A stretch of DNA of 64,000 nt from JAEUMY01 sp033764435 (GTDB lineage Bacteria > Pseudomonadota > Gammaproteobacteria > Burkholderiales > Usitatibacteraceae). Positions 1-8,275 of this stretch are shown here, in pieces. The notes under the pieces are model-generated. The model was given only the letters and a program-made list of their open reading frames with translations. It was not told where the DNA came from and searched no databases. Position 1 is the first letter of the stretch; every line of letters begins with the position of its first letter. Position numbers and translations under genes: made by a program. The stretch lies in the NCBI GenBank assembly GCA_033764435.1, contig JANRIX010000002.1, positions 62,001-126,000 of the forward strand, in the 5' to 3' direction.

Positions 1-404
1 TGCCGTTCTACGGAATGCCCAGCCTTGAAGGCCGCGGTTTCAAGGTGGCCAACGATACGCATGGTCCGCGCATGGACCCCGATACCGGCGACCGCCGCGC
101 GAGCGCAGCGGGCGAGGAGGCGGCGCGCGCCTTCCTTGCGCGACGGTTTCCGTCGTTGGCCAAGGCGACACTGAGCGAAACGCGGGTGTGCCAGTACGAG
201 AACAGTGCGAACGGTGACTTTGTCATCGACCGGCACCCGGGCCTCGACAATGTCTGGGTCGTGGGTGGCGGTTCCGGGCATGGATTCAAACATGGGCCTG
301 CGGTGGGCAGCCATGTGGCCGAGCTCGTCACCGGCAGGGCGAAGCCGCGTGAGCCGTTTCTCATTGCCTCCAAACCGGAGCGCCAGGATCGGGCTGTCCA
401 ATGA
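1..404 (+). CDS. FAD-dependent oxidoreductase (sarcosine/amine oxidase type), C-terminal part
   Basis: The reading frame is open from the window edge (codons begin at base 3), so the N-terminal FAD-binding half lies outside. The visible 130 or so residues hold the family's C-terminal signature: a Cys in RVCQYENSANGDFVIDRHP, then VVGGGSGHGFKHGPAVG, which resembles the SGHGFK segment of monomeric sarcosine oxidase and N-methyltryptophan oxidase that contacts FAD. Such enzymes oxidise N-methyl or amino groups of small amines with release of peroxide. The substrate cannot be told from this fragment. An internal ATG at 15 is not the true start because the homology runs through it. Confidence 0.85.
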   Translation, partial: PFYGMPSLEGRGFKVANDTHGPRMDPDTGDRRASAAGEEAARAFLARRFPSLAKATLSETRVCQYENSANGDFVIDRHPGLDNVWVVGGGSGHGFKHGPAVGSHVAELVTGRAKPREPFLIASKPERQDRAVQ

Positions 405-477
405 CGCCTCCCTGCACTGCTTATTGAGACTTTCATCATTCACGACAGGGCGAGGCACGCACGTTGGCTGCGGTCAC

Positions 478-566
478 TTCCCCCTTTGAAAAAGGGGGAC
501 CGAGGGGGATTTCATTACCGGCCGCGCACAGAAATCCCCCCTACCCCCCCTTTGCAAAGGGGGGAG
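478..566. repeat. Inverted repeat with C-rich/G-rich arms
   Basis: Two imperfect inverted arms, about 478-513 and 531-566, each carry CCCCCTTTG..AAAGGGGG followed by GGGGGATTTC or its complement. Each arm is itself a small hairpin and the two arms can also pair with each other. Palindromic elements with such AAATCCCCC and CCCCCTTT arms are dispersed in many proteobacterial genomes. Only this copy is in the window, and no transposase is nearby. It sits between two same-strand genes and could end the upstream transcript. Confidence 0.75.
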
Positions 567-669
567 TGTCATGAATTCAGGAATACTCAAGAGCTGTCTG
601 CCACCGTTTCATCACAAGAGTGTGTTGTACTGGCACTCATCCCATCGCAATCAGCAAGGCATTCCTTTC

Positions 670-1287
670 GTGTACTACGGTGAACGCTTCAACGGTTACA
701 GCCATCTATGCGGTGTCCTCCTCGCCATCGCCGGCGCGGCGGTGCTCATCACCCTGGGCGCCATGCAGGGCGACGCGTGGAAGGTGGTGAGCTTTTCCAT
801 CTATGGCGCGACCCTCATTGCGCTTTACGGCAGCTCGACGCTGTATCACAGCACGCGCGGCCGGGCCAAGGACATCTTCAGGAAGCTCGACCACAGCGCG
901 ATCTATCTCCTCATCGCCGGCACGTACACGCCATTCACGCTGGTGACGCTGGGCGGCGGCTGGGGGTGGTCGCTGTTCGGCGTGGTGTGGGGGCTGGCGG
1001 TGTTCGGCATCGTCCAGGAGCTGGCACTGAAGAGCAAGAAACGCATGCTGTCCCTGTATCTCTACATCGGCATGGGCTGGGTGGCGGTCATTGGCGTGAT
1101 CCCGCTGATCGAGGCGCTGACCTGGGCAGGCTTCGCATGGGTCGTGGCGGGTGGTGTCGTGTACACGGTCGGCACGATCTTTTATTTCTACGACGAGCGC
1201 TTCAAGCATTGGCACGGGATCTGGCATCTGTTCGTGCTGGGTGGGAGCGTGTTGCACTACGTCGCGATATTCAATTACGTCGCCTAG
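670..1287 (+). CDS. trhA: Hemolysin III / TrhA family membrane protein (PAQR superfamily)
   Basis: Seven-helix integral membrane protein of the bacterial PAQR family. It has the usual signature order: GERFNGYSHLCG at the N terminus, SSTLYHSTRG, KLDHSAIYLLIAGTYTPF, and HGIWHLFVLGGSVLHY at the C terminus, supplying the Ser, Asp and His residues that bind zinc in this superfamily. The frame is open from an ATG at 571, but that start lies just after the G-rich inverted repeat and adds 33 poorly conserved residues. The GTG at 670 gives 205 residues, the family's usual length, beginning VYYGERFN. The name hemolysin III is historical; a role in membrane lipid homeostasis is proposed for homologues. 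Start choice is moderately certain, family is firm. Confidence 0.88.
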   Translation: MYYGERFNGYSHLCGVLLAIAGAAVLITLGAMQGDAWKVVSFSIYGATLIALYGSSTLYHSTRGRAKDIFRKLDHSAIYLLIAGTYTPFTLVTLGGGWGWSLFGVVWGLAVFGIVQELALKSKKRMLSLYLYIGMGWVAVIGVIPLIEALTWAGFAWVVAGGVVYTVGTIFYFYDERFKHWHGIWHLFVLGGSVLHYVAIFNYVA

Positions 1288-1323
1288 CGCAGATTGACGG
1301 CTGACTTTGAACGGAGGTCGATG

Positions 1324-2160
1324 ATGGTGCTCCATCGTTGTCTGGGGTTTGCATTGCTCGCCGTATTGCCCGTTGCACATGCCAGTGACGAGCGCCTCGG
1401 CAAGCTGCCAGCGGGTGCGCAGAGTACCAACCTGGTCCAGGATGTGGGCGCCGAGATCTGTCGTGACCATGTGTTCGATCCGGCCAAGGCGAAGGTCGCG
1501 CTGCCCAAGGGGTTTCGGCTGATCAGTCTGGATGAGTACGCCAAGGGTGATCCCGATGCGACAAAGCTGCTGGCGCGAAACCCGACCCACGCGAATCATG
1601 CAGTCGGCAGCCTGTGCTTCATGTCAGTCGGATCATTCGTGATTGACGACAAGCGCGTGGCGGCACCGTCTCCGATGCCGATGGCGTTCTGGTGGGCGAG
1701 GGCTGAAGGCCCGCGCGATGCGCGCATGCAGGGCAAGGTGGAGTGGGTGCAGTTGGCGAGCTGGTATCCGAACAGTGCATCGGATCGGGCCCGTATCATG
1801 GCCACCGATCCGATGGCGCAGTTTGTCGAGATCCATGTCGCCGCGACGGCGGCGAATACCTGGCGCATGCGCCTGGTGCTGTCCAACGAAACGATCGAAG
1901 CGGAAGCCAAAGGTCGTGGCGACCGAAAGCCACGCAAGTCTTCCGGCCCTGGATTCATGTCAGTGCCGTTCTCCGGCGCGAGTGCCGGCAGCTTCTGGGT
2001 GATCACCTATTTCGGGCACCACCACCAGTCTGCCACCGGGCAGTGGCGCGCGAGCGGCAACGGCGTATTCGCTGATGCGTTCAGCATTGCAGGTGAGTCC
2101 GAGGCGTTTGGCACGCTGTTTCAGGACGGCTGGACTGCCCTGTCCGGCGTCTACAAGTGA
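1324..2160 (+). CDS. Secreted protein of unknown function
   Basis: The start at 1324 is chosen because GGAGG (1313-1317) lies six bases upstream; ATG 1321 is also possible. The 278-residue product begins with a short hydrophobic segment ending in PVAHA, a likely Sec signal peptide, so it is probably periplasmic. The mature part contains several Trp-rich patches (AFWWARAEG, WVQLASWYP) and a GHHHQ segment, but no domain I recognise. Two cysteines are spaced widely. It follows the trhA-like gene by 36 bp and may be cotranscribed. I assign no function. Confidence 0.7.
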   Translation: MVLHRCLGFALLAVLPVAHASDERLGKLPAGAQSTNLVQDVGAEICRDHVFDPAKAKVALPKGFRLISLDEYAKGDPDATKLLARNPTHANHAVGSLCFMSVGSFVIDDKRVAAPSPMPMAFWWARAEGPRDARMQGKVEWVQLASWYPNSASDRARIMATDPMAQFVEIHVAATAANTWRMRLVLSNETIEAEAKGRGDRKPRKSSGPGFMSVPFSGASAGSFWVITYFGHHHQSATGQWRASGNGVFADAFSIAGESEAFGTLFQDGWTALSGVYK

Positions 2161-2422
2161 TTCCGGCGTCGATCAAGTCTCGCTGCGAATAGCTTTGCCC
2201 CATTGCATGGGGAGATGGTGCAATCCCCAAGCGGACTTGTTTCGGCATCCAATGAGTGCACACCGGGCATTCATCAGCCGCACTCCGCAACACACTGCGA
2301 CGCTCTGTATCAGTGTGTCCGAATTCCGCCTGAAACCCTTCCTACTCGGCCCGCTCCGGCGTATCCTCTGCCCCGCGCCAGAGTGACTGAATCATCCAAA
2401 CCACACATCTCAAGGAGACCCC

Positions 2423-2800
2423 ATGTCCGCACCCGCCCATGCACTTAACTGGTTTGAAATCCCCGTGGCCGATTTCGCCCGCGCCAAAGCTTTCTACGAG
2501 GCGGTCATCGGCCACAGCATCGAGACGATGGAGATGGGGCCGACGATGATGGGTTTTCTGTCATCCGACCAGAACGCGGTCGGCGGTGCCATCGTGCAAG
2601 GCGAGGGTTGCACGCCGTCCTCATCGGGCACGATCGTCTATCTGAACGGAGGCGATGATCTCGCGCCCATGCTGGCGCGTGCGGCGTCGGCCGGCGGCTC
2701 GGTGGTCGTGCCCAAGACGGAAATTGGCAACGGCTTCGGCTTCTTCGCCCATTTCATGGATACCGAAGGCAACAAGGTCGGCCTGCATTCGATGGGGTGA
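2423..2800 (+). CDS. VOC-family (glyoxalase-like) protein
   Basis: A 125-residue single-domain vicinal oxygen chelate protein. Family features are the opening NWFEIPVADFARAKAFYEAVIG, the central GGAIVQGEG, and the closing FFAHFMDTEGNKVGLHS, in which the last Glu/Asp-Gly-Asn turn is typical. AAGGAGA eight or so bases upstream is a strong ribosome binding site and fixes the start. VOC proteins include glyoxalase I, dioxygenases and drug-binding proteins; close relatives of this length are usually annotated only as VOC or glyoxalase/bleomycin resistance proteins. Substrate unknown. The 262-bp gap upstream shows nothing recognisable. Confidence 0.88.
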   Translation: MSAPAHALNWFEIPVADFARAKAFYEAVIGHSIETMEMGPTMMGFLSSDQNAVGGAIVQGEGCTPSSSGTIVYLNGGDDLAPMLARAASAGGSVVVPKTEIGNGFGFFAHFMDTEGNKVGLHSMG

Positions 2801-2900
2801 CGGTCGCCGCGGCCATCCCGTCCAGCACGTGTCGGATCACGATCACGCGAATCATCGTCAGGGTGTAGCAACTCCCCCGTTTTCCGGCCGGCGGCCGGGT

Positions 2901-2912
2901 GCGACTATTCGC
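2901..2912. repeat. One-mismatch copy of the iterated palindrome
   Basis: GCGACTATTCGC, differing at one base from GCGAATATTCGC. Noncoding, upstream of the M50-type protease gene. The rest of the 2801-3067 gap holds nothing recognisable. Confidence 0.55.
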
Positions 2913-3067
2913 AGCCGGAAATGGCGATGCGGCTCGAATCGCCGCCACTCATCCGCCTGTTCCAGTGCTGATTGCATGGGCTCCCGGCCGCTCGTCGCAC
3001 GGCGCTGGATCCGACCTGCGCTGGATCCGATACTCCGCGAATTCCAATTCGGCTTCAAGGGCAGGGT

Positions 3068-4246
3068 ATGCACAAGAATCTGATGGCCGCCTCGGCCTGG
3101 TGGCGGGCTGTCCTGTCAATGCTGGGCGGGGCGATTGCCGGGGCAGCGATAGTCCACTTCGGCATCAAGTGGTTTCCACGGTGGTTTGATCTTGCCGGAT
3201 TCGACCGTGCAGATGGCCTGTGGCTGATCGTTTCCTTGCCGGTCATCTTCCTGTTGTGCATTGCCCTGCACGAGCTGGGACATCTTGCGGGCGCAATGAT
3301 GGGCGGCTTTCGCTTTCGGGTGCTGACCATCGGCCCCTGGACGCTCATTGATGATGGCGTCCGGTTGCGCCATCGCTTGCATCTGTCAGTGATGAGAATG
3401 ATCGGTGGCCAGCAGATCAGCTCGCCACCGCCGGGTGGCGCGACGGATCGTCAGTTCATCGTTTATCTCCTGGGCGGCGGACTGGCCAACGTGATGGCAG
3501 CGGGTGCCGCTATCGCGCTGGCGTCCAGTCTGTCGATGGCGCCGTTCTGGGCCGCGGCGCTGCTGGTGTTCGCCTGCCTCAACGCTTTTTTCGGGGTCAT
3601 CAATCTCCTGCCGCTCAGCACCGCTGCCGGCATACGCACCGATGGCTACCAGATTCGCACGCTGCACAAGGGCGGCGAGGACGCTGTTCGGTTTCGCGCC
3701 GTGTTCGCGGTGATTGCGCTGGCCTATGCCGGCATCCGTCCGCGCGAATGGCCGGTGGAGGCAGTTCGGGATATGGTGCGCGGGGAGATGACTCCGCTGG
3801 AGCGTGCGCTGGCCGAGCTGATGCGTCTGCAGGTTGCACTGGACCGCAATGACGCCGCAGACGCCGCTTCAGCCGCTGCCCATATCGTGGAGCGGTATGG
3901 CTCGATTCCGCAGGCAATCCGCGCCCAGTTCGCAGCCGAGCTGACGCACTATTTCGCGGTGATGAGCGGTGATGCCGGCGCGGCGAGGCGGTATGCCGAA
4001 GATGTTTCGGCAGGTGCCTATCTCATCTCGCCGGCCACGGTGCATCGCGGCAAGGCCGCCGCACTGTTTGCCGAAGGCCGGCTGGACGAGGCGTTGGCGG
4101 AGATCGATCTCGGACTGTCCCGCCAGCACCTCGCAATGAACGAGTTTGATCGCCAGGTCGAACCTGAATGGCTGGGTCAACTGAAGCAAAGCGTGATGGC
4201 CCGGCAGCTGGCACAACGGAGCAGTCCGGGCACGGTATCGGCCTGA
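3068..4246 (+). CDS. M50-type membrane metalloprotease with helical C-terminal region
   Basis: The start at 3068 follows AAGGGCAGGG and gives 392 residues. Two hydrophobic segments near residues 15-35 and 50-67 lead into HELGH (68-72), the zinc-binding HExxH motif inside a membrane helix that marks site-2 (M50) proteases. A second conserved region, NLLPLSTAAGIRTDGYQI, matches the NxxP...DG motif that supplies the third zinc ligand. The C-terminal 170 residues are Ala-rich amphipathic helices (for example ALFAEGRLDEALAEIDLGL) resembling TPR repeats. M50 enzymes cut transmembrane substrates, often in regulatory cascades. The substrate is not evident. It converges on the MscS-like gene with a 12-bp gap. 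Confidence 0.8.
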   Translation: MHKNLMAASAWWRAVLSMLGGAIAGAAIVHFGIKWFPRWFDLAGFDRADGLWLIVSLPVIFLLCIALHELGHLAGAMMGGFRFRVLTIGPWTLIDDGVRLRHRLHLSVMRMIGGQQISSPPPGGATDRQFIVYLLGGGLANVMAAGAAIALASSLSMAPFWAAALLVFACLNAFFGVINLLPLSTAAGIRTDGYQIRTLHKGGEDAVRFRAVFAVIALAYAGIRPREWPVEAVRDMVRGEMTPLERALAELMRLQVALDRNDAADAASAAAHIVERYGSIPQAIRAQFAAELTHYFAVMSGDAGAARRYAEDVSAGAYLISPATVHRGKAAALFAEGRLDEALAEIDLGLSRQHLAMNEFDRQVEPEWLGQLKQSVMARQLAQRSSPGTVSA

Positions 4247-4258
4247 CTCAAGTGCGGA

Positions 4259-5914
4259 TCAGCTGCCTGTCGCCTTGTCCCCGAGCACGGGCTGCTTCGG
4301 TTGCAGCACGAAGTGTGGCGACATGATCTGGACACCGTCGCGGTTGAACACATCCTGGATGGCAGCATGCAGGCGCGACAGCACCGGCACCCGATCCAGC
4401 GGGCGATCAATGCTGCAGAACAGTTCGTACTCCACATAAAAGTCAGACAAGGCGCGCTGGTACACGTAGGGTGCCGGCGTCTGCCGAACGCCTGTCACTG
4501 ACTGCGCGGCCTCGATGAGCAAGGCATGGACCTGGCGCCATGGCGCGTCATAGCCGATTGTGACCTTGGTCGACAGCAGTGTTCCGTGCTCGGCGGACAG
4601 CTTGGAGTAATTGAAGATCGGACTCGAAATGAGAACCGCATTGGGCAACGTGATCTCCTCATTGCGAATATTCGTGATCTTGGTGGCGAGCGGCGCCACC
4701 TCGGTAACCACGCCCTCCACGCCGGCCACGACGACATAGTCGCCCTTGCGCAAGGCTCGCGCGTAGATCAGCAGAAGCCCGCTCATGGCTTGTGTGACCA
4801 AGCCGGCCGAGCCCACCGTGACCATCAGGCCGAGCAGGACGGACAAACCTTTGAAGGCGTCGGTGTTGGATCCGGGCAGGTAGGGATATGCAATCGAAAT
4901 GCCCAGTGCCCAGACCAGCACGACCACGATGCGTCGGGTGGCGCTTGTCGTCTCCGGATGCAGCCACGGCAGCTTCAGGCGGCCCGATTCCACGGCCTGG
5001 AAGAAGTGGCGCAAGACATCGACCATCGCGCGCGTGACGATGAAGATGATGGCGACGGTCGCGAGGCCGGGGACCGCGCCTGCCAGGCCGGTGCCCAGCC
5101 AGATCGCCCGTTGCCAGGCCCACTGGTCCAGAAATTCGGACCATGGCCGCGTGAGCACGAAAGCGTGCAGTACCCATTCCAGCCATGCATAGAACAGGAC
5201 CGCGATGAGCGCGATTCTGACGACGACTATGCAGCCGGAAAGCAATCGCCAGAGCAACTCCTCCCAGCGGATGCGGGACGTGTCGGCGACGAGGTTCGCA
5301 TTTCGTACCTTCACTTTGGCAACGATTGCATCGCTGGCGCGCCCAAGTCCCCAGAGCGCGCCCCACAAAAGCAGGGTGGCCAGGATGACGCTGGTCGCGG
5401 ACTTGAGCAACTCGGTCCAGTCCCGGCTTTCATGCCAGGCAAGCCGGATGTCCTTCCATCGTGCTTCGCTGGCACTCACCAAAGCGGCAAGGCTGCCGCC
5501 CTCCGGGACATCCGCGGGAAACAGCGAGACGAGCAACTCGCTGCCGACCAGCAGCTGTACGCCATCATGCGAGCCAAATCTGAAGGGCATCACCCGCAGC
5601 GGCTGATCGATTCGCAGCGCATCGAATGCCGCAAACCGCTCCCGGGCGCGTTGCACGCGCTCTGCCGGTGTCGAGCCTGCGATCGTGGCCCGGAGCGTCA
5701 CCAGTTCGCGATTGAGCAGGCGCAGCACCGCAGGCGGTGCTGCGCCTGGCATTACGGCGGGCACGCCGGCCGTCTCCGCGGAAATCTCGGCTGAGTTCGC
5801 CCGGTTGGCGGCAGGGGGTTCGGCAGCACTGGTGGTTGCTTGCACGGTCACCGAGGCGACCAACCAGACCAGTGATCGGAGGAGACGGCGAACGTCCAAG
5901 TATCTGTTCGGCAT
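4259..5914 (-). CDS. MscS-family mechanosensitive ion channel
   Basis: A 551-residue protein with an N-terminal signal peptide ending near VQATTSAAEP, a periplasmic segment of about 150 residues, then four or five membrane helices and a C-terminal MscS module. The pore-lining helix is GSAGLVTQAMSGLLLIYARA, followed by the beta domain with GDYVVVAGVEGVVTEV and the LPNAVLISSPIFNYSK strand. Such channels open under membrane tension and release solutes during hypo-osmotic shock. The long periplasmic N terminus places it with the larger MscK/YbdG-like members rather than the 286-residue MscS. The motif TNIRNEE overlaps a one-mismatch copy of the window's palindrome at 4664-4675. Confidence 0.88.
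   Translation of the reverse strand: MPNRYLDVRRLLRSLVWLVASVTVQATTSAAEPPAANRANSAEISAETAGVPAVMPGAAPPAVLRLLNRELVTLRATIAGSTPAERVQRARERFAAFDALRIDQPLRVMPFRFGSHDGVQLLVGSELLVSLFPADVPEGGSLAALVSASEARWKDIRLAWHESRDWTELLKSATSVILATLLLWGALWGLGRASDAIVAKVKVRNANLVADTSRIRWEELLWRLLSGCIVVVRIALIAVLFYAWLEWVLHAFVLTRPWSEFLDQWAWQRAIWLGTGLAGAVPGLATVAIIFIVTRAMVDVLRHFFQAVESGRLKLPWLHPETTSATRRIVVVLVWALGISIAYPYLPGSNTDAFKGLSVLLGLMVTVGSAGLVTQAMSGLLLIYARALRKGDYVVVAGVEGVVTEVAPLATKITNIRNEEITLPNAVLISSPIFNYSKLSAEHGTLLSTKVTIGYDAPWRQVHALLIEAAQSVTGVRQTPAPYVYQRALSDFYVEYELFCSIDRPLDRVPVLSRLHAAIQDVFNRDGVQIMSPHFVLQPKQPVLGDKATGS
4664..4675. repeat. One-mismatch copy of the iterated palindrome
   Basis: GCGAATATTCGT (plus strand) inside the MscS-like gene, where it encodes TNIR on the minus strand. 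Confidence 0.55.
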
Positions 5915-6010
5915 GAATTGTCAGTGTGTGTGCAGTCGGTGAATTGTAGCCACAGGATGCGCTGCAACGTGGGCAGCATGCCTGGCGGCAGGCCTGTATT
6001 TGCAGGTGTG

Positions 6011-6026
6011 CTCTCTCTCTCTCTCT
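6011..6026. repeat. CT dinucleotide run, eight units
   Basis: Eight perfect CT units lie 97-112 bp upstream of the MscS-like start codon, in the 137-bp gap before the alpha/beta hydrolase gene. Runs of this kind can change length by slippage. Confidence 0.85.
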
Positions 6027-6051
6027 GGGCACCGCCGGTGTTGGCAGCGAT

Positions 6052-7248
6052 CTATCCCCGGAGCCAGTGTTCCATTCTTGTTGACACTGTTCCGCTCGAG
6101 AGCATGTCCAGGTGGTTGGTGCCGTGGACCACAAGTTGGCGATGGGTCGAAAACTTGAGCGTGAGGCCGGGATCAGGGTGAATGCCCAGCGCACTGTTGA
6201 TCGGCACCAGCCCGTCACCCCAGAGCTTTTTCTGCACCAGACCCTGCTTGTCCGTGGCCCGGCTGGTGGTGGCGGCCACGGCATAGCAGCGCACACCGCG
6301 CGGGAGCGGATAATGCGCGGTGTCGAAGAACGTGCCGTGGCGAAGATCCGTGATTCCGCCGCTGCGAATCTTGCCGAGCTGAGCAAAGGGCGCGGACCAC
6401 GGCGTGGCGCCCAGCAGGAGATCGACCCAGTGTCCGCCGCGCTCCAGCGGTGCGCCAAAGTGCGGGGTGCCCAGGAACACCATGCGCTTCAGCAGCGAGC
6501 GCCAGCGCGGCGTCCGCTTTGTCTCCGCTTCGGAAGGCACATCAACACTGAGGCAGGCACTGCGCGCCACCAGCCCGCCCATGCTGTGGCCGACGATGAC
6601 GAGTTCCTTCACCGCTACCGGCCAGGCCGTCACCAGCTTCTCCAGCAGCGCGGCCAGTTCGCGGCCATTGTCGGCAATGTGCAGGCCGGTGTTGTAGCGC
6701 AGATAGACAGGCGTGAAGCCCAGCCGGTCGGCGAGGTGCGCGCCGTGGTTGTGGCCGGCGCGCGTCCACTGCAGGTCGTTCATGCAGAGGCCATGAATCA
6801 AGAGCAGCACGCGTCCGTTCGCGTCGGGCAACGTTTTCTTCAGCGCCGCGCGTGCCAGCGTCAGCGGCTTGCCAGCATGACGCATCGTCATGGAGAGCGC
6901 AAGCGGATTGCCGCTCGCGGCGAGGTAGTCGCCCATCACACCATTGAGCGCCGAGACGATGGCCTCGCGCTCGGGCGACGCGGCGCCTTCCTCGACAACC
7001 TGCGGCAAGGCACCCAGCAGCGCATCCACGCCGCTGCCCACCATGTTCGTGACCCCGCCAATGCTGCGGTAAACCATGCCGGTGATGCCGCCGGTGCGGA
7101 TGGGCTTGCCCGGGGTCCTCTTCTGCAGCGGATTGAGGATGGTGCCGTGCAGCGCCTCGACCAGATCGGTGAGTCCGCTGGTGGCGTCAAAGGCCAGGCG
7201 CGCGTAGCCACGAAGGTCGGTGGGCTTAAAATGTGGGGGCTTGGTCAT
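6052..7248 (-). CDS. Alpha/beta hydrolase (lipase/PGAP1-like)
   Basis: 398 residues from the ATG at 7248, starting MTKPPHFKPTDLRGYARLAF. The alpha/beta fold is shown by LLLIHGLCMND (oxyanion region), the nucleophile elbow GHSMGG with Ser222, and a late His in VVHGTNHLDML that can complete the triad. The DLQWTRAGHNHGAHLAD segment and general plan resemble PGAP1-like or DUF676 lipases and esterases. No signal peptide is visible, so it is probably cytoplasmic. Substrate is unknown. An alternative upstream start at 7287 would add 13 residues that overlap the divergent promoter region and is less likely. Confidence 0.8.
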   Translation of the reverse strand: MTKPPHFKPTDLRGYARLAFDATSGLTDLVEALHGTILNPLQKRTPGKPIRTGGITGMVYRSIGGVTNMVGSGVDALLGALPQVVEEGAASPEREAIVSALNGVMGDYLAASGNPLALSMTMRHAGKPLTLARAALKKTLPDANGRVLLLIHGLCMNDLQWTRAGHNHGAHLADRLGFTPVYLRYNTGLHIADNGRELAALLEKLVTAWPVAVKELVIVGHSMGGLVARSACLSVDVPSEAETKRTPRWRSLLKRMVFLGTPHFGAPLERGGHWVDLLLGATPWSAPFAQLGKIRSGGITDLRHGTFFDTAHYPLPRGVRCYAVAATTSRATDKQGLVQKKLWGDGLVPINSALGIHPDPGLTLKFSTHRQLVVHGTNHLDMLSSGTVSTRMEHWLRG

Positions 7249-7320
7249 GGGACGAATAGTCGCACGCCTGTCCGCTGACCTCTGCATTTGCGCGAATCGT
7301 CACCTACGCCCGACCTGCTC

Positions 7321-7848
7321 ATGCCCGCTGTGAACCTCTCCCCCTGGTGCCCTGACTGGACGCGAATATTCGCAATGGTCCGCGATGAACTGCGGGCCGC
7401 CTGCGAATCGAGCGAATTCGCCATCGAGCATATCGGCAGCACCTCGGTGGCTGGCCTGGTGGCGAAACCGGTGATCGACGTATTGCTGGGCGCCCGGTCG
7501 CTCGCGGAGATCGAGGCGCGCACGGATGCGCTCGCTGCAGCTCGATTCGAGTACGTGTCGAAGCATGAAGACGTGCTGCCCATGCGCCGCTATTTCGTGA
7601 AGCAATCCGCTGACGGACTGCGCGTGCATGTTCACGGCGTCGTCGAAGGCTCCGACCTCTGGCGTGACCATCTCGCCTTCCGCGACGCGTTGCGCGAGGA
7701 TGCGGCGCTGCGCGATGCGTACCAGGAGCTGAAGCTCAAGCTTGCGCGCGAGTTTGCCCACGACAAGGCGGCCTACACGGACGCCAAGGCACCGTTCATC
7801 CGCGGCGTGCTGGACGCGCGCCGAACGGGCGGGGCTGCGTCATGTTGA
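7321..7848 (+). CDS. GrpB family (UPF0157) protein
   Basis: 175 residues from ATG 7321. The hallmark IEHIGSTSVAGLVAKPVIDV is present, followed by RRYFVKQSADGLRVHVHGV and RDALREDAALRDAYQELKLK, all typical of the GrpB nucleotidyltransferase-fold family. The GSTSV and D residues correspond to the nucleotidyltransferase GS...D motif. A related domain is fused to CoaE in some actinobacteria. Biochemical role in bacteria is not established. The start at 7321 is preferred to an upstream TTG because the family begins about here. A palindrome copy encodes TRIFA near the N terminus. Confidence 0.88.
   Translation: MPAVNLSPWCPDWTRIFAMVRDELRAACESSEFAIEHIGSTSVAGLVAKPVIDVLLGARSLAEIEARTDALAAARFEYVSKHEDVLPMRRYFVKQSADGLRVHVHGVVEGSDLWRDHLAFRDALREDAALRDAYQELKLKLAREFAHDKAAYTDAKAPFIRGVLDARRTGGAASC
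7362..7373. repeat. Iterated palindrome, perfect 12-bp copy
   Basis: Within the GrpB gene near its 5' end, in the frame reading RIFA. Flanking bases do not extend the palindrome. Confidence 0.95.
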
Positions 7849-7876
7849 ATCCCGCATTTTCGAAACGCTGATCGTC

Positions 7877-8275
7877 ATGGACGCCAATTCACTTTTGCTG
7901 GCCATTGCCGGCGCTATTTTTGTCGGCGTGGGTGTCGCCTGGTTGCGCGTGTTTCGCCGCCGCCCGGGGCCGGATGCATTCGTCATCGCCCAGCTTGAAC
8001 GTGCCGGCGCCAATCTGTCCCGACCCCATCCGGTCGAGTTCTTCCTCTACTTCCCCGAGCGTGAGGCGGCCGACCGCGCTGCGATGAAGGTGGCCGCGTT
8101 GGAGATGGAGGTGAAGGTCGATCGCGCGGCCGACGGCGCCCTGTGGCTGGTGTTCGCGGTGCGCAACATGGTGCCCGCCGAGAAGGACATGGCCCGCTTG
8201 CGGGTCGCGCTGGAAGCCATCGCCAGAGAAGAAAAGGGCGAATACGATGGTTGGGGTGCGCCGGTGGTGATATAG
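7877..8275 (+). CDS. rraB: RraB family regulator of ribonuclease E
   Basis: 132 residues. The body matches the RraB fold family: a YFPEREAADRAA segment after the first strand, VDRAADGALWLVFAVRNMVP, a helix, and the terminal GEYDGWGAPV that is highly typical. In E. coli RraB binds the RNase E C-terminal region and alters degradosome activity. Unlike E. coli RraB, this protein starts with a hydrophobic stretch (about residues 5-25, LLLAIAGAIFVGVGVAWL) that should anchor it to the inner membrane, where RNase E also sits. It begins 28 bp after the GrpB gene. Confidence 0.78.
   Translation: MDANSLLLAIAGAIFVGVGVAWLRVFRRRPGPDAFVIAQLERAGANLSRPHPVEFFLYFPEREAADRAAMKVAALEMEVKVDRAADGALWLVFAVRNMVPAEKDMARLRVALEAIAREEKGEYDGWGAPVVI

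Noticed and set aside
2161..2422. Small genes in the 262-bp gap before the first VOC gene
   Set aside because: Short frames overlap each other, lack ribosome binding sites and resemble nothing known.
4526..5794. 422-codon plus-strand frame antisense to the MscS-like gene
   Set aside because: It lies antisense to a clear channel gene and has no recognisable motifs; a shadow frame.
7252..7263. ACGAATAGTCGC as a further palindrome copy, upstream of the alpha/beta hydrolase
   Set aside because: Two mismatches to the 12-mer; too degenerate to count.
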